DNA from: Candidatus Laterigemmans baculatus
GTDB taxonomy: Bacteria > Planctomycetota > Planctomycetia > Pirellulales > Pirellulaceae
Direction: 5' to 3'
Assembly (NCBI RefSeq): GCF_010367455.1
Contig: NZ_WRPR01000007.1
Location: forward strand, 1 to 64,000
Length of the DNA stretch: 64,000 nt
The notes under the pieces were generated by a model, which worked only from the letters and a program-made list of their open reading frames with translations, was not told where the DNA came from and did not search any database. This document shows positions 1 to 9,657 of the stretch, piece after piece (the first letter of the stretch is position 1; each line of letters starts with the position of its first letter). The translations under genes were made by a program, and so were the position numbers.

Positions 1-21
1 CCCAGCAGTTGGCTACCAAGT

Positions 22-90
22 CGTTTAACGGCAAGCCGAAGGCGACTGTGTTTTAAAAAGCAGTCGCCTTCGGCTTGCCGTTAAACGATT
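22..90. repeat. Family A palindromic repeat, copy A1
   Basis: A near-perfect inverted repeat with 27-bp arms (core CGTTTAACGGCAAGCCG) around a short A/T-rich loop, followed on the plus strand by a run of T. It lies 3' of the minus-strand PQQ-propeller gene, which stops at 222. The 20 bases before it (1-20) recur before copy A3 at 18243-18262. It could act as a terminator or 3' mRNA stabiliser; this is inferred from shape and position. Confidence 0.85.
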
Positions 91-139
91 TTTCAGCGAG
101 CCGTCCTGCTCCGAGCCAATCCAAAGTAGCGCTGTCCAG

Positions 140-199
140 CTAGCCCCCGGTTGCTAAACATGCCGGGGAAACCGGACGCTAGCGCGTGGCGGCTGATGG
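140..199. repeat. Family B palindromic repeat, copy B1
   Basis: Imperfect inverted repeat of the type CTAGCCCCCGGTT ... AACCGGACGCTAGCG followed by TGGCGGCTGATGG. The same element recurs at about 18.1, 33.6, 40.4, 42.8 and 43.5 kb. It sits just 3' of the propeller gene that ends at 222. Confidence 0.8.
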
Positions 200-221
200 A
201 ATCGACGATCGGCATCCCTAC

Positions 222-1547
222 CTACGGCTGCTCGGCTAGGCAGTAGAGCCTCTGGCGGTTCTGATCGCCCTCGCGCTCGCTGACCCGCATGTAGATCCGA
301 CCTCCGCAGAAGGTCGGAGTGGCGAAGACTTCGTTGTTTCCCAGCTGGTTCTTGCCGATCAGCTCGAACTTTTGTGGATCGGCGCGGAAGATGAACGTTT
401 CGCCCGCTTCGTTGGTCGCAAAGATCTTGTCGCCAACTAGGACCGGCGAGGCGGTGAACGTGCCGCCAAGCCGCTCTTTCCAGAGCTCTTCACCGGTCTG
501 CGGATCCCAGCACGCGGCGACACCGGCGTCCATGACGCCAAACAGCACGCCGTCGACCGCCAGCAACGATGGCACGTAGACCCGCGTGTTGGTTCGCCAC
601 AGCGTTTCTCCCGAGCCGTCGGTGCGGATCGCCGACATGTGGCTCTCGGGATAGCCGCCGCTGGTGAACATCAGCTCGCCGATGGTGACCGTGGAGGTCA
701 CGCATTCGGTCGTCGCCCCGTCAATTTCCCACAGCGTCTTGCCGGTCCGCGGGTCGAGGCTCGTGGCCAGATCGGTCCCGGTCATCAGCAGCTGGTCGCG
801 GCCAGCGGTGTGGAGGATGATCGGCGAGGGATAGTTCGGCTTTTCCGCTCGCTCGCGTTTCCAGACGACTTCCCCCGACTGCCGATCGAGAGCGGCGATC
901 GCTCCGCCTGCCTTGGTGTCGGCCGAGACGAGAACCAGCGACTGGTAGAGGGCCGGCGAAGATCCGTAGCCTTGGTGGATTTGGTAGTCGGTGACTTTTG
1001 TTTGCCACAGCACCTTGCCATCGAGGCTGAGGGCCGTCGTGTAGACGGCTTGGCTGTTGGGAAAATTGATGAAGATCCGTTCGCCGTCGCAGGCCACGGT
1101 GCTCGAGGCATTGGACGATTTGACGTTCTTCTGCATTCCGCCGGAGGCATGCACCTCGGTCTGCCAGAGCCGTTGGCCGCTGCCGCGGTCGAAGCACAGG
1201 ACCGACTGCGAACCGCTCGTCTCGTCGGAGGTTGCCAGGAAAATCCGCTCGCCGACGACCGTGGGCGAGCCGTGGCCGCGGCCAGGAATCTCCGCCTTCC
1301 AGGCCACGTTCTTCGTCTCACTCCACTCGAGCGGGACCGATTGATCGGCTGCCGCGTGGCCGTTCCGCTGAGGCCCTCGCCACCACGGCCAGTCGGTCGT
1401 GGGGAACTCGAAGCCATCCTCGACCGCCGCCGCTTCCTGCTCGGTCGCGTCGCGGCTGCGCGGCTCAGCCGCCCGCGACGTCGCACCGGCAACTAGGAGC
1501 GAGGCGACCGCCAGCGCGGACAGCCGATGGATGAGGCGGACCGTCAT
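222..1547 (-). CDS. Exported PQQ-binding-like beta-propeller protein
   Basis: 441 residues with an N-terminal Sec signal peptide (SALAVASLLVAGATSRAAEP, cleavage expected near residue 27). The rest is a chain of WD/PQQ-like blades with recurring patterns such as VLCFDRGSGQRLWQTEV, AALDRQSGEVVWKRE and CWDPQTGEELWKERL, each ending in a Trp motif typical of pyrrolo-quinoline-quinone-like propellers. In planctomycetes such proteins are abundant periplasmic or surface proteins of unproven function; many lack PQQ chemistry and serve as binding scaffolds. The gene stands alone, followed by repeats B1 and A1. The family call is firm; substrate and enzymatic activity are unknown. Confidence 0.9.
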   Translation of the reverse strand: MTVRLIHRLSALAVASLLVAGATSRAAEPRSRDATEQEAAAVEDGFEFPTTDWPWWRGPQRNGHAAADQSVPLEWSETKNVAWKAEIPGRGHGSPTVVGERIFLATSDETSGSQSVLCFDRGSGQRLWQTEVHASGGMQKNVKSSNASSTVACDGERIFINFPNSQAVYTTALSLDGKVLWQTKVTDYQIHQGYGSSPALYQSLVLVSADTKAGGAIAALDRQSGEVVWKRERAEKPNYPSPIILHTAGRDQLLMTGTDLATSLDPRTGKTLWEIDGATTECVTSTVTIGELMFTSGGYPESHMSAIRTDGSGETLWRTNTRVYVPSLLAVDGVLFGVMDAGVAACWDPQTGEELWKERLGGTFTASPVLVGDKIFATNEAGETFIFRADPQKFELIGKNQLGNNEVFATPTFCGGRIYMRVSEREGDQNRQRLYCLAEQP

Positions 1548-1602
1548 AGACTCATTTCCCTAAAAACCGGACACAGCGGAAAGCGGCGCGAACCTCGCGT
1601 TC

Positions 1603-2856
1603 TCACTCAGGAATGATTTCGCCGCGGATCAGATCTTCGAACGTCTCTCGGCGGCGGATCAGTTTCGCTTCGCCGTCTTCGATCAGGACTTCGGCCGGAC
1701 GCGTCTTACTGTTGTAGTTGCTGGCCATCACGAAGCCATAAGCGCCGGCATTCTCGAGCAGCAGATAGTCGCCCACGCGAGCGATCGGCAGCCGCCGCGA
1801 ATCGACGTAGCCCCCTTCCTTCTGCGTAAAGATATCTCCCGATTCGCACAGCGGGCCACCGACCACGGCGTCGACTTCCGGGCGATCGGTCGCACCATCG
1901 CGAGGGGCGATTGCGATCGGGTGATAGGCCCCGTACATCACCGGCCGCGCCAAGTCGTTGAACCCGGCATCGACTAGGAAGAACAGATTGTCTCCCATCT
2001 TTTTGACCGCGCGGACTTCGGCGACCAAACACCCCGCCTCGGCAGCCAGGTACCGGCCCGGCTCGATCTCCAGACGGAGCGCGTGCCCAAAGGACTCGGC
2101 CAAGCGGTTGCGAGTCGCGTCCCACAAGCGGAAGTAGTCTTCGATGTTCACATACGTCTCGGTCGACCGGTACGGGACGGGGAGACCTCCGCCGGCGCTG
2201 ATCGTCGTCAGCGTGCGACCGACGACCTGGGCAATCCGCTCCATCGCCTCGCAGACCTGAGCCAAATGCTCCAGGTCGGTCCCCGAGCCGATGTGCATGT
2301 GCAGCCCAGTGACCGTGATCCCATACTGGTCGGCTCGGCGCAAACAGTCGTCGACTTGATCGTGCCAGATGCCGTGCTTGCTTTGAGGTCCGCCGGTGTT
2401 CGTCTTCTGGCTATGGCCGTGCCCAAAGCCAGGGTTCACGCGGAGGGTGACATCGGCCCCCGGCCGCACGTCGCCCAATTGGTCGATCATTTCGGGCGAG
2501 CCGCAGTTCACGTGCAGCTTGTGCTCGACGGCCAACTCCAGGGCGGCAGCGTCGAAGATGTCCGCGGTATAAACGATCTCCTCCGGCTGATAGCCGGCGG
2601 CCAGGGCTCGGCGGATTTCTCCCGCGCTGACGGCGTCGACCAACGCCCCGGCGCGGCGCACGCGGTCGAGAATCGCCAGATTGCTGCACGCCTTCTGGGC
2701 ATAACGGACCACATCGAAAGCCGCCAAGTCGGCAACTTTTTCGGCGATTACCTTAGCGTCGTACAGATAGGTGGGCGTTCCAAACTGTCGGGCCAAGTCG
2801 GCGATCGGAAGGCCAGCGAATTGGGTGCGGAGAGTCGAGAAAGTCGCGGTCGACAT
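1603..2856 (-). CDS. lysA: Diaminopimelate decarboxylase
   Basis: 417 residues. It catalyses the last step of lysine synthesis, PLP-dependent decarboxylation of meso-diaminopimelate, in the cytoplasm. The alanine-racemase-like barrel holds the PLP lysine in VRYAQKACSN, the phosphate-binding glycine stretch ISAGGGLPVPY, the HMHIGSGT motif, and the C-terminal CESGDIF motif whose Cys acts across the dimer, followed by ENAGAYGF. I start at the ATG at 2856 (MSTATFSTL). The longer frame begins with a TTG at 2910 inside repeat A2, and its 18 extra residues look non-genuine. The closely related carboxynorspermidine decarboxylase is less likely, since the fold order and CESGD motif match LysA. Confidence 0.95.
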   Translation of the reverse strand: MSTATFSTLRTQFAGLPIADLARQFGTPTYLYDAKVIAEKVADLAAFDVVRYAQKACSNLAILDRVRRAGALVDAVSAGEIRRALAAGYQPEEIVYTADIFDAAALELAVEHKLHVNCGSPEMIDQLGDVRPGADVTLRVNPGFGHGHSQKTNTGGPQSKHGIWHDQVDDCLRRADQYGITVTGLHMHIGSGTDLEHLAQVCEAMERIAQVVGRTLTTISAGGGLPVPYRSTETYVNIEDYFRLWDATRNRLAESFGHALRLEIEPGRYLAAEAGCLVAEVRAVKKMGDNLFFLVDAGFNDLARPVMYGAYHPIAIAPRDGATDRPEVDAVVGGPLCESGDIFTQKEGGYVDSRRLPIARVGDYLLLENAGAYGFVMASNYNSKTRPAEVLIEDGEAKLIRRRETFEDLIRGEIIPE

Positions 2857-2896
2857 TCGGTTCAGTGCTTTCAGTGCAATAGGGACGTGGGTTGAT

Positions 2897-3030
2897 TCGT
2901 TTAACGGCAAGCCGCAGGCGACGGTGTTTTCTACCGGAAGACGGAGTCCTCTTCCGTCGAATCACTACAGTGGACGAACCGGAGGGCGATCCTACGAAAA
3001 GCAGTCGCCTTCGGCTTGCCGTTAAACGAT
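2897..3030. repeat. Family A repeat, copy A2, with enlarged loop
   Basis: The two arms of the TTTAACGGCAAGCCG palindrome are present at 2897-2930 and about 2998-3030, but about 65 bp separate them instead of about 12. The inner sequence contains its own small dyad (GGAAGACGGAGTCCTCTTCC). The copy lies between the start of lysA and the stop of the dioxygenase gene at 3053. Confidence 0.8.
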
Positions 3031-3052
3031 TGCTAGCAGGTAACAGTCTCGC

Positions 3053-3799
3053 CTACAGCTGGGCATCGTCCGGCAATAGGTCGAGCGGCTGATAACGGTT
3101 GTGGCGTTTCAATTCATAAGGGTCGTTGCCCCGAGTGTTGTAACAGGCGATCAACGACCACCGCGGATCGGGGCTGGTGTTCGCATCGCTGCGGTGCAGC
3201 AGATTGCTGTGAAAGAACAATCCATCGCCCGGCTGCATCTCGACGTACATCAACGGCAAACGGTTGAGGACAGCCGCTACCCGCTCGGGATCGGCCCCGG
3301 TCTGCCCTCCCACTTTGCCGTGCTCGAGGCGGCCGAAATGATGCGACCCCGGGACGATCTGCAGGCAGCCATTCGCCTGGGTAGCTCGGTCGATGGCGAT
3401 GTAGCACGATCCCATGGCAGGATAGAGGCATCCGTAGGAATACCAATAGCCGTAATCCTGGTGCCATTCCCACGCACCGCCGACGCGCGGCTCTTTGAGC
3501 ATCAATTTGTGGTGGTAGTGATACACCTCATCGCCGAGCAGCCGAGACATCGACTCGGCGATCCGGCGGCTGCGGACGAGCCGCGAATAGATGTCGTCGC
3601 TGAGCGAGTCGCGAACCGCCAGGATGGTTTTGCCGCCGGCAGCGTCGCTCCGCGTCGTGGCCCCCTGCTCCATCGAGCGGTCGCGACGCGCGGTCACCGC
3701 CAGCCGTTCGGTCTCGGCGGCGTCGAGCAAACCCGGTACGAGCAAAAACCCGTCGCGGGCAAACGTCTCCACATCGGCGTCAGAGGCGAGGAAGGGCAT
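3053..3799 (-). CDS. Phytanoyl-CoA dioxygenase (PhyH) family protein
   Basis: 248 residues. PhyH-family enzymes are Fe(II)/2-oxoglutarate oxygenases with a double-stranded beta-helix. The iron-binding HxD is visible in WEWHQDYGYWYS and the distal His in FFHSNLLHRSDAN, with the 2-oxoglutarate Arg expected in the following DPRWSLIACYNTR. The N-terminus (FARDGFLLVPGLLDAAETE) is the usual opening of the family. I start at the ATG at 3799 (MPFLASDADVE); upstream in frame the sequence is repeat family F, giving residues such as GARAPGYCMSPLRGW that recur as translated repeat DNA. The substrate cannot be deduced, since the gene has no metabolic neighbours. Confidence 0.85.
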   Translation of the reverse strand: MPFLASDADVETFARDGFLLVPGLLDAAETERLAVTARRDRSMEQGATTRSDAAGGKTILAVRDSLSDDIYSRLVRSRRIAESMSRLLGDEVYHYHHKLMLKEPRVGGAWEWHQDYGYWYSYGCLYPAMGSCYIAIDRATQANGCLQIVPGSHHFGRLEHGKVGGQTGADPERVAAVLNRLPLMYVEMQPGDGLFFHSNLLHRSDANTSPDPRWSLIACYNTRGNDPYELKRHNRYQPLDLLPDDAQL

Positions 3800-3825
3800 T
3801 GAGGTTGTCGCTTGGGGGGAGCTCC

Positions 3826-4030
3826 AGCCGCGTAGCGGCGACATACAGTAGCCTGGGGCGCGAGCCCCAGGAATGCAACAAATCATGCGGGCAAGCCCCG
3901 GAGGGGCGACATCGATTTATTGCGGAATGCTCTGTCGCCCCGCTGGGGCTTCGCGGGGGGCCCTTGCCCCGAGACCAGGGGCTCACGCCCCTGGCTATTT
4001 TATTTCGCCGCTACGCGGCTGGGCTATTCC
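3826..4030. repeat. Family F repeat block (GAGCCCCAGG / GCAAGCCCCGGAGGGGCGAC)
   Basis: The stretch between the start of the PhyH gene and the stop of the DUF1501 gene consists of short inverted repeats: CTGGGGCGCGAGCCCCAG, GCCCCGGAGGGGCGACA paired with TGTCGCCCCGCTGGGGC, CCAGGGGCTCACGCCCCTGG, and CGCCGCTACGCGGCTGGG paired with the start of the block (CCGCGTAGCGGCGACATA). I see no gene in it. Confidence 0.75.
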
Positions 4031-4033
4031 CCC

Positions 4034-5473
4034 TCACGCCAAGATCGGCTTGATCAAATGGGCTGGCTCGACGCCGGTGAGTTTTTGATCGAGGCCCTGG
4101 AAGGGGTAGACGAACCGGTCGTGATCGATCCCCATCAAGTGCAGGATGGTGGCATTCAGATCGCGGATGTGGACGGGATCTTTGGTGATGTTGTACGAAA
4201 ACTCGTCCGTTTCGCCATGCACCGTCGCTCCTTTAATGCCGGCTCCGGCCATCCACATCGTAAAGCACTTCGGATGGTGGTCGCGGCCGTACATGGTCTT
4301 GCTGAGTTTCCCTTGGCAGTAGATCGTCCGCCCGAACTCTCCTCCCCACACGACGAGCGTGTCGTCGAGCATGCCGCGCTGCCGCAGGTCGGTCAGCAGG
4401 CCGGCCGAGGGTTGGTCGACGTCGCGGCATTGTTTGGGAAGGTCGCCGGGCAGGTTTCCGTGCTGGTCCCAGCCGCGATGGAAGATCTGCGTGAACCGCA
4501 CGCCCCGTTCGGCCATTCGCCGCGCCATCAGGCAGCAGTTGGCAAACGTTCCGGGAGTCTCGACATCGGGACCGTACAGATCCAGCACATGCTGCGGTTC
4601 GTCGGCGATATTGCTCAGCTCCGGGACGCTCGTTTGCATCCGGAACGCCATCTCGTACTGGGCGATCCGCGCGGCCGTTTCCGGATCGTTCGTCCGGTCG
4701 TAGGTTTCTTGGTTCAGCCGCGAGAGGGAGTCGAGCATCCGGCGACGGATCTTCGGATCGATTCCCTCGGGGTTCGACAAGTACAGCACGGGGTCGCCGC
4801 TGCTGCGGAGCGCCACGCCTTGATACTTGCTCGGCAAGAACCCGCTCCCCCACAGGCGGTTGTAGAGCGCCTGGGCCTGTTGGCGTCCGGTCCAGGAGGC
4901 GGTCATCACGAGGAACGCGGGGAGGTCCTCGTTCTCGGTTCCGAGGCCGTAGGAGAGCCACGATCCGAGGCTCGCTTTGCCCGGCAGCTGATTGCCGGTG
5001 CAGATGTAGGTGATCGCCGGGTCGTGGTTGATCGCCTCGGTCCACATCGATTTGACGACCGCCAACTCGTCGACTTTCTTGGCCGTGTGCGGCAGCAGCT
5101 CGGAGACCATCGTCCCGTTGTCGCCGTGGGGGGCGAACTTGTACATGCTCGGGGCGATCGGAAACCGAGCTTGGCCGCTGGTCATCGTCGTCAAACGCTG
5201 GCCTTGGCGAATCGAGTCGGGCAGGTCTTTGTCGAACCACTCGCCCATTTCGGGTTTGGGGTCCCACATGTCCATTTGGCTCGGACCGCCGGACATGAAC
5301 AGGTAGATCGCGCGTTTGGCTTGGGGTTCATGGTGGGGCAGCGACGGCAGTCCACCGACCCGTGCCGGGGCCGATGCGGCCGGAGCGTGCTGGGCGTCGA
5401 GCGCGGCCAGGGCCGCGCAGCCAAGACCCGCCGAAGTCCCAGCGAAAAAGTGGCGTCGGGTCAGAGGATTCAT
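4034..5473 (-). CDS. DUF1501 domain protein, TAT-exported
   Basis: 479 residues beginning with a twin-arginine signal ([20 protein letters not shown]). DUF1501 is a sulfatase/alkaline-phosphatase-like fold greatly expanded in planctomycetes. Visible family stretches include [18 protein letters not shown] near the N-terminus, [10 protein letters not shown] and [21 protein letters not shown]-like text (here [16 protein letters not shown]) and [20 protein letters not shown] at the end. The DUF1549/DUF1553 protein is encoded immediately upstream with a 46-bp gap; this pairing is a hallmark of the phylum and suggests the two are co-transcribed and act together outside the cytoplasmic membrane. Substrate unknown. 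Confidence 0.93.
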   Translation of the reverse strand: MNPLTRRHFFAGTSAGLGCAALAALDAQHAPAASAPARVGGLPSLPHHEPQAKRAIYLFMSGGPSQMDMWDPKPEMGEWFDKDLPDSIRQGQRLTTMTSGQARFPIAPSMYKFAPHGDNGTMVSELLPHTAKKVDELAVVKSMWTEAINHDPAITYICTGNQLPGKASLGSWLSYGLGTENEDLPAFLVMTASWTGRQQAQALYNRLWGSGFLPSKYQGVALRSSGDPVLYLSNPEGIDPKIRRRMLDSLSRLNQETYDRTNDPETAARIAQYEMAFRMQTSVPELSNIADEPQHVLDLYGPDVETPGTFANCCLMARRMAERGVRFTQIFHRGWDQHGNLPGDLPKQCRDVDQPSAGLLTDLRQRGMLDDTLVVWGGEFGRTIYCQGKLSKTMYGRDHHPKCFTMWMAGAGIKGATVHGETDEFSYNITKDPVHIRDLNATILHLMGIDHDRFVYPFQGLDQKLTGVEPAHLIKPILA

Positions 5474-5519
5474 CGAAAGGGGGTCCTGTGAAAGTGAGCT
5501 TTCTACTCGTTCGAGCTTT

Positions 5520-8500
5520 CTACTTATTCAGGGCGGCGTCGAGATTGAGGATCGTCGAGGCCACGATCGTCTCGGCCGCCGCGGCCGGGGAGTCGACGCC
5601 GAGCGCTTCGGTCAGCTCGGGCTCCGCCGCGTAGAGTTGCTCGGCGTCTCGCCGCAGCGTTTGCAGTTCCTCCAGCTCCGACGCGTCCGGAGCTCGCGAG
5701 AGGACGGCTTTGAAGGCCCAGCGGATCTGCTCCGCTTCGTCACTGCCGGCCGCCTCGGCCGCCTCTCGAGCAAGTCCCTTGGCGGCCTCGACGTACTGCG
5801 GCTCGTTCATCAGCAGCAGGGCCTGCATGGGCGTGTTAGTCCGCTCGCGCCGCGCCGTGCAGCTCTCCCGGCTCGGTGCGTCGAAAGTCGTCATCTGAGG
5901 CGGCGGGCTGGTCCGCTTCCAGAACGTGTACAGGCTCCGTCGATAAATCTTCTCCCCCTCGTCGGGGACGAAGCGAACCGTGTTGCTGCCGCTGTACCCG
6001 ACGGCCGACCACAGCCCCTTCGGCTGGGGAGGTTTGACGCTCGGGCCGCCGAGCTTTTCCACCAGTTGGCCGCTGACGAACAAGGCTTGGTCGCGGAGCA
6101 TTTCGCCATCGAGGCGGAACCGGGGGCCGCGGGCCAGGAGCCGATTGGCCGGATCCTTGGCGAGCATTTCGGGCGTGGCCACGGCGGTGCGGCGATAGGC
6201 ATCGGTCATCACCAGCCGCTTGAGCAACTGCTTGACGTTCCAGCCTCCCTCGCGGAAATCGACCGCGAGGGTGTCGAGCAGCTGGGGGTGCGAGGGTGGC
6301 GTTCCCTGAGCACCAAAATCTTCGCTCGTCTTGACCAGTCCAGTGCCGAACAGCTGTTGCCAGAAGCGATTGACGGCGACGCGGGCCGTCAGCGGGTGCT
6401 CCGGAGCGGTCAGCCACTGCGCCAATCCGAGGCGATTGCGGGGCATCTCTTCGGCCATCGGCGGGAGCGACGCGGGGACTCCGCGGGAGACCGCTTCGCC
6501 CGGTTTGTCGTATTCGCCGCGAATCAGCACGTGAGCGGTCCGCGGCGTCTCCAGCTCGCGCCACACCAGCGTCGTCGGCACCGTGGCGAGGATCTCGTCT
6601 CGACGCTTGCGAAGTCCCTGCACCATGTCCTGCAGCACCAACCAATCGGGGTGAAGCGTGACGACGCGGCGGTAGTAGTCGCGGAGGGTTTTGGCCTCCG
6701 TGTCGGTGCGCTCCGCTGGGGGCTTGGCGGCGATCTCGCCAATCGCTTCTGGAAGCGGAGCCGAGGGAGAGCGGAAGGCGACGGCGAAGGCAGCCGGTCC
6801 TTCGTGGTTGATCGTCTTGATGTAAAGGTCGTTATCCCCTTGCTTCAGGTCGACCGTAATTTCATCACCGAGCGGAATCATTCCCCGCTCCCCACTCGAC
6901 TCCGCGACTTTCTTGCCGCCGAGCCAAACCTGCACCCCGTCTTCGGTCCCGAGCAGCACGGTCAGCTTCTGCGGAGTCGCCGCAGTGATCCGACGATGCA
7001 GCAGCATCACCGACGAACGATCAGCGACCGTCGGCAGTTCGTGGACCGCCGTCGGCTGGAAGTCCTCAAGGGCTTTCCACTGGAACTCTTTTTCCTGGTA
7101 GGTGAATTTTTCGTCCGCTTGAAATGCCCGGCTTTGGGAGGCGAATTCGCGGTAGTAGCCCGTCGCCGCGTTCTCGACTTCGAACGGCCCGACTTGGTGC
7201 CACGGTCCGAGTTTCAGCTGGCGTTCGGGCGAGGCGAGCGGCAGATCGCTCGAGACCGCCAGCCGGACTTGCTTGAATGCGTGCCCGGCGTACTGCGATT
7301 CGTACTTGAGCGTGACGCGGAACTGCGTCTCACGGTCGGGGCTGCCGAGCAGGCTATCGGCGACGAACCAGGCGCTTCGCGGGCCCGGTTTCTGATGGCC
7401 CCCGATCGCCCAACCCGCGTCGGCTTCGACTTTCCCGTCGATCGCGTAACTCAGGGCGAATTTGGGGCTGTCGGGTTGCTCGTGATCGGCTTCCCCGTAG
7501 ATCAGGCGGACCGGCAGGAAGTCTCCCTCGCTGTCAGAGGGGCGGACGGCGACTTCGATTTCGCTCAGCACGGCGTTCCCATTTTCGGCTCGGCCGGCCG
7601 GTTCGTCTCCCTTCTCGGTCAGCGCCTCCAGGCGGATCAACTGGTACGGCCCGCCGCTCGGCAGCGTCCCCTCGATCGTGAGCGCCTCTTTGGCGGGCAG
7701 CTCGCCGCCGGCGCGGACCGCGCCGTCTGCGAGGATTTCCTGAGTGCTTTCGCCGCTGCTGGTGGCCTTCTCGGGAACCAGCGGAATCCACTCGGTCGTG
7801 GTGGCCGATTCGCGGTTGGTGAGTCGCGCCGCCCACGCCTGCTCCGCTTCATCGACCGCCGGGAGCGGTCCGTTCATCTCCTTCTCCAAATCCGCCCGCA
7901 TCGCGTCGACTTCGGCCAACTGCTGGAGGTGCTGCTCCGAGGGGACCTGGGCGACCGGCGGATGGTCCTTAACGTTGCCGTCGAGCGCTTTGCCGTCGAG
8001 GCTGTTGAAGAAAGCCGAGAGCGAATAGAACTCGCGCTGCGAGATGGGATCGAATTTGTGGTCGTGACAGACGGCGCAACCGGTGGTCAATCCAAGGAAT
8101 ACGGTCCCAAACGCGTCGGTGCGGTCGGTCACGTTGCGGGCAAAGACCTCTTCGTAGATCGAGCCACCCTCGCTGGTCGTCACGTTCAAGCGATTGAAGC
8201 CGCTGGCAATCTGGTCGGCCAGGGTCGCATCGGGAAGCAGGTCGCCGGCCAGCTGCTCGGTCACAAAGGCGTCGAACGATTTGTTGTCGTTGAAAGCGGC
8301 GATGACCCAGTCGCGGTAGGGCCACATCTCGCGGTAGTTGTCCAGGTGCAGCCCGTGCGTGTCGCCGTAGCGAACCAGGTCCAACCAAAAGCGGGCCATG
8401 TGCTCGCCGTAGCGGGGCGATTGCAGCAACCGGTCGACGACCCGCTCGTACGCCTCGGGGGAGTCATCCGCGAGAAACGCGTCGAGTTCGCCGGGCGTCG

Positions 8501-9179
8501 GGGGCAGCCCCGTCAGGTCGAACGTAACCCGCCGCAGCAATGCTTCCCGATCGGCCGGTCCGGCTGCGGTCAGCCCCGCCTTGCGGAGTTTGGCCAGGAT
8601 GAACCCGTCGATCGGGTCAGCTGGATCGATCGGGTCGGGCGGATCGGTCGCGGAAGAGGTCGCTGCGTCCAGTTCGCTGGGGGGCGCGTCACTGGGAGGC
8701 GGTTCGTGCCGTACCGGTGGCACGAAGGACCAGTGGGCGGCGTACGGCGCTCCCCCCTCGATCCACCGCTCGAGCAGTACCTTTTGGGCTTCGCTCAGCG
8801 GCTTGTTCGCCTCCGGCGGCGGCATCATCTCGTAGGGCTCGGTTGCGCGGATCCGCGCGACCAGGGGGCTGGCTTCGACATCCCGCGGAACGATCGCTGG
8901 CTCGCCACTGTCGGCTTCGGCAAAAGCACTCTCGGCCTGATCGAGCCGCAGGCCCCCCTGCCGCTCGGCCTCGTCCGGACCATGACAGGCGAAGCAGTGG
9001 TCCGAAAGGATCGGTCGAATGTCGCTATTGAAATCGATTTCGGCGAGCTCCTCGGCCGTGGGCTTTGGGGTGCTCGAAGCGGCCGGTTCGGGCTCGGCCC
9101 CCCAAGCCGCCATCGCGGGCCCGAAGCAAAGGCTGGCCGAGAACAGCAGCATCCAGATCGACAGCGAAGTGCGCGGCAT
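5520..9179 (-). CDS. PSCyt1/DUF1549/DUF1553 domain protein (planctomycete cytochrome-like)
   Basis: About 1219 residues from the ATG at 9179 ([20 protein letters not shown], a signal peptide). Order: a PSCyt1 haem-type domain with CFACHG near residue 65 ([15 protein letters not shown]), DUF1549 ([11 protein letters not shown] ... [18 protein letters not shown] ... [20 protein letters not shown]), a second CxxCH-like site in [15 protein letters not shown], a long beta-rich middle with a predicted carbohydrate-binding-like section, and DUF1553 ([31 protein letters not shown] ... [23 protein letters not shown]). These proteins are thought to be secreted c-type cytochromes; polymer breakdown is an inference from their expansion in polysaccharide degraders. 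Downstream partner is DUF1501. A longer frame to 9293 lacks a signal peptide at its start. Confidence 0.92.
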   Translation of the reverse strand: MPRTSLSIWMLLFSASLCFGPAMAAWGAEPEPAASSTPKPTAEELAEIDFNSDIRPILSDHCFACHGPDEAERQGGLRLDQAESAFAEADSGEPAIVPRDVEASPLVARIRATEPYEMMPPPEANKPLSEAQKVLLERWIEGGAPYAAHWSFVPPVRHEPPPSDAPPSELDAATSSATDPPDPIDPADPIDGFILAKLRKAGLTAAGPADREALLRRVTFDLTGLPPTPGELDAFLADDSPEAYERVVDRLLQSPRYGEHMARFWLDLVRYGDTHGLHLDNYREMWPYRDWVIAAFNDNKSFDAFVTEQLAGDLLPDATLADQIASGFNRLNVTTSEGGSIYEEVFARNVTDRTDAFGTVFLGLTTGCAVCHDHKFDPISQREFYSLSAFFNSLDGKALDGNVKDHPPVAQVPSEQHLQQLAEVDAMRADLEKEMNGPLPAVDEAEQAWAARLTNRESATTTEWIPLVPEKATSSGESTQEILADGAVRAGGELPAKEALTIEGTLPSGGPYQLIRLEALTEKGDEPAGRAENGNAVLSEIEVAVRPSDSEGDFLPVRLIYGEADHEQPDSPKFALSYAIDGKVEADAGWAIGGHQKPGPRSAWFVADSLLGSPDRETQFRVTLKYESQYAGHAFKQVRLAVSSDLPLASPERQLKLGPWHQVGPFEVENAATGYYREFASQSRAFQADEKFTYQEKEFQWKALEDFQPTAVHELPTVADRSSVMLLHRRITAATPQKLTVLLGTEDGVQVWLGGKKVAESSGERGMIPLGDEITVDLKQGDNDLYIKTINHEGPAAFAVAFRSPSAPLPEAIGEIAAKPPAERTDTEAKTLRDYYRRVVTLHPDWLVLQDMVQGLRKRRDEILATVPTTLVWRELETPRTAHVLIRGEYDKPGEAVSRGVPASLPPMAEEMPRNRLGLAQWLTAPEHPLTARVAVNRFWQQLFGTGLVKTSEDFGAQGTPPSHPQLLDTLAVDFREGGWNVKQLLKRLVMTDAYRRTAVATPEMLAKDPANRLLARGPRFRLDGEMLRDQALFVSGQLVEKLGGPSVKPPQPKGLWSAVGYSGSNTVRFVPDEGEKIYRRSLYTFWKRTSPPPQMTTFDAPSRESCTARRERTNTPMQALLLMNEPQYVEAAKGLAREAAEAAGSDEAEQIRWAFKAVLSRAPDASELEELQTLRRDAEQLYAAEPELTEALGVDSPAAAAETIVASTILNLDAALNK

Positions 9180-9657
9180 CGGACTTTGGCGGGTAGGAGA
9201 CGGGGATCGTCGGCGGGAAAAAGTCCTTTCCAGTATATACCTTTCGCCGCGGCGACTCACGAGAAACTTCTTCACGGCGGTCTCTTCGCCCACTCGAGCC
9301 GACGGCGTTAGCCGCGGGTGCCGCAGCGGAAATCCCGGCGCTGCGAGGCCTGAGGCTGGCGCTTTGTCAGAAAACTAGCTCGATACCCTCCCCCCGGGCG
9401 TTGGCCTCTACACAAGTCCAAGGGCTACGAAAGGCACAGCCAATACCCTCCCCCCGGGAGGGTCGCGAGGAACGAGCGGGGAGGGTTTCCGCAACGGTGA
9501 GTTTCATTTGGGGCTATCGTCAGGGATTGCTCTCCCTCGCCTCGCTGACGCTCGACCCTCCCGGGGGGAGGGTCGAGGTCAGGTTGTGCGACTTGTGTAG
9601 AGACTAATGTCCCCCGGGAGGGTGGCGTCGAAGAGCGGTTTTCTGGCAACGCCTTGC
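9180..9657. repeat. Intergenic block with families E and C repeats
   Basis: This 478-bp gap holds no convincing gene. At about 9297-9330 there is a family E element (GAGCCGACGGCGTTAGCCGC). From 9379 to 9625 there are four family C segments built on CCCTCCCCCCGGGAGGG in both orientations, two flanked by TCGCGAGGAACGAGCGGGG. The short direct repeat CTACACAAGTCC / CTTGTGTAGAGACTA brackets the C block as an inverted pair. The block lies between two minus-strand genes, 3' of the S46 peptidase gene. Confidence 0.7.

Noticed and set aside
5316-9311. A very long open plus-strand frame opposite the DUF1549/DUF1553 gene
   Set aside because: It mirrors the real gene's codon pattern in GC-rich DNA, has Arg/Gly/Leu-rich text with no domain, and the minus strand shows clear families.
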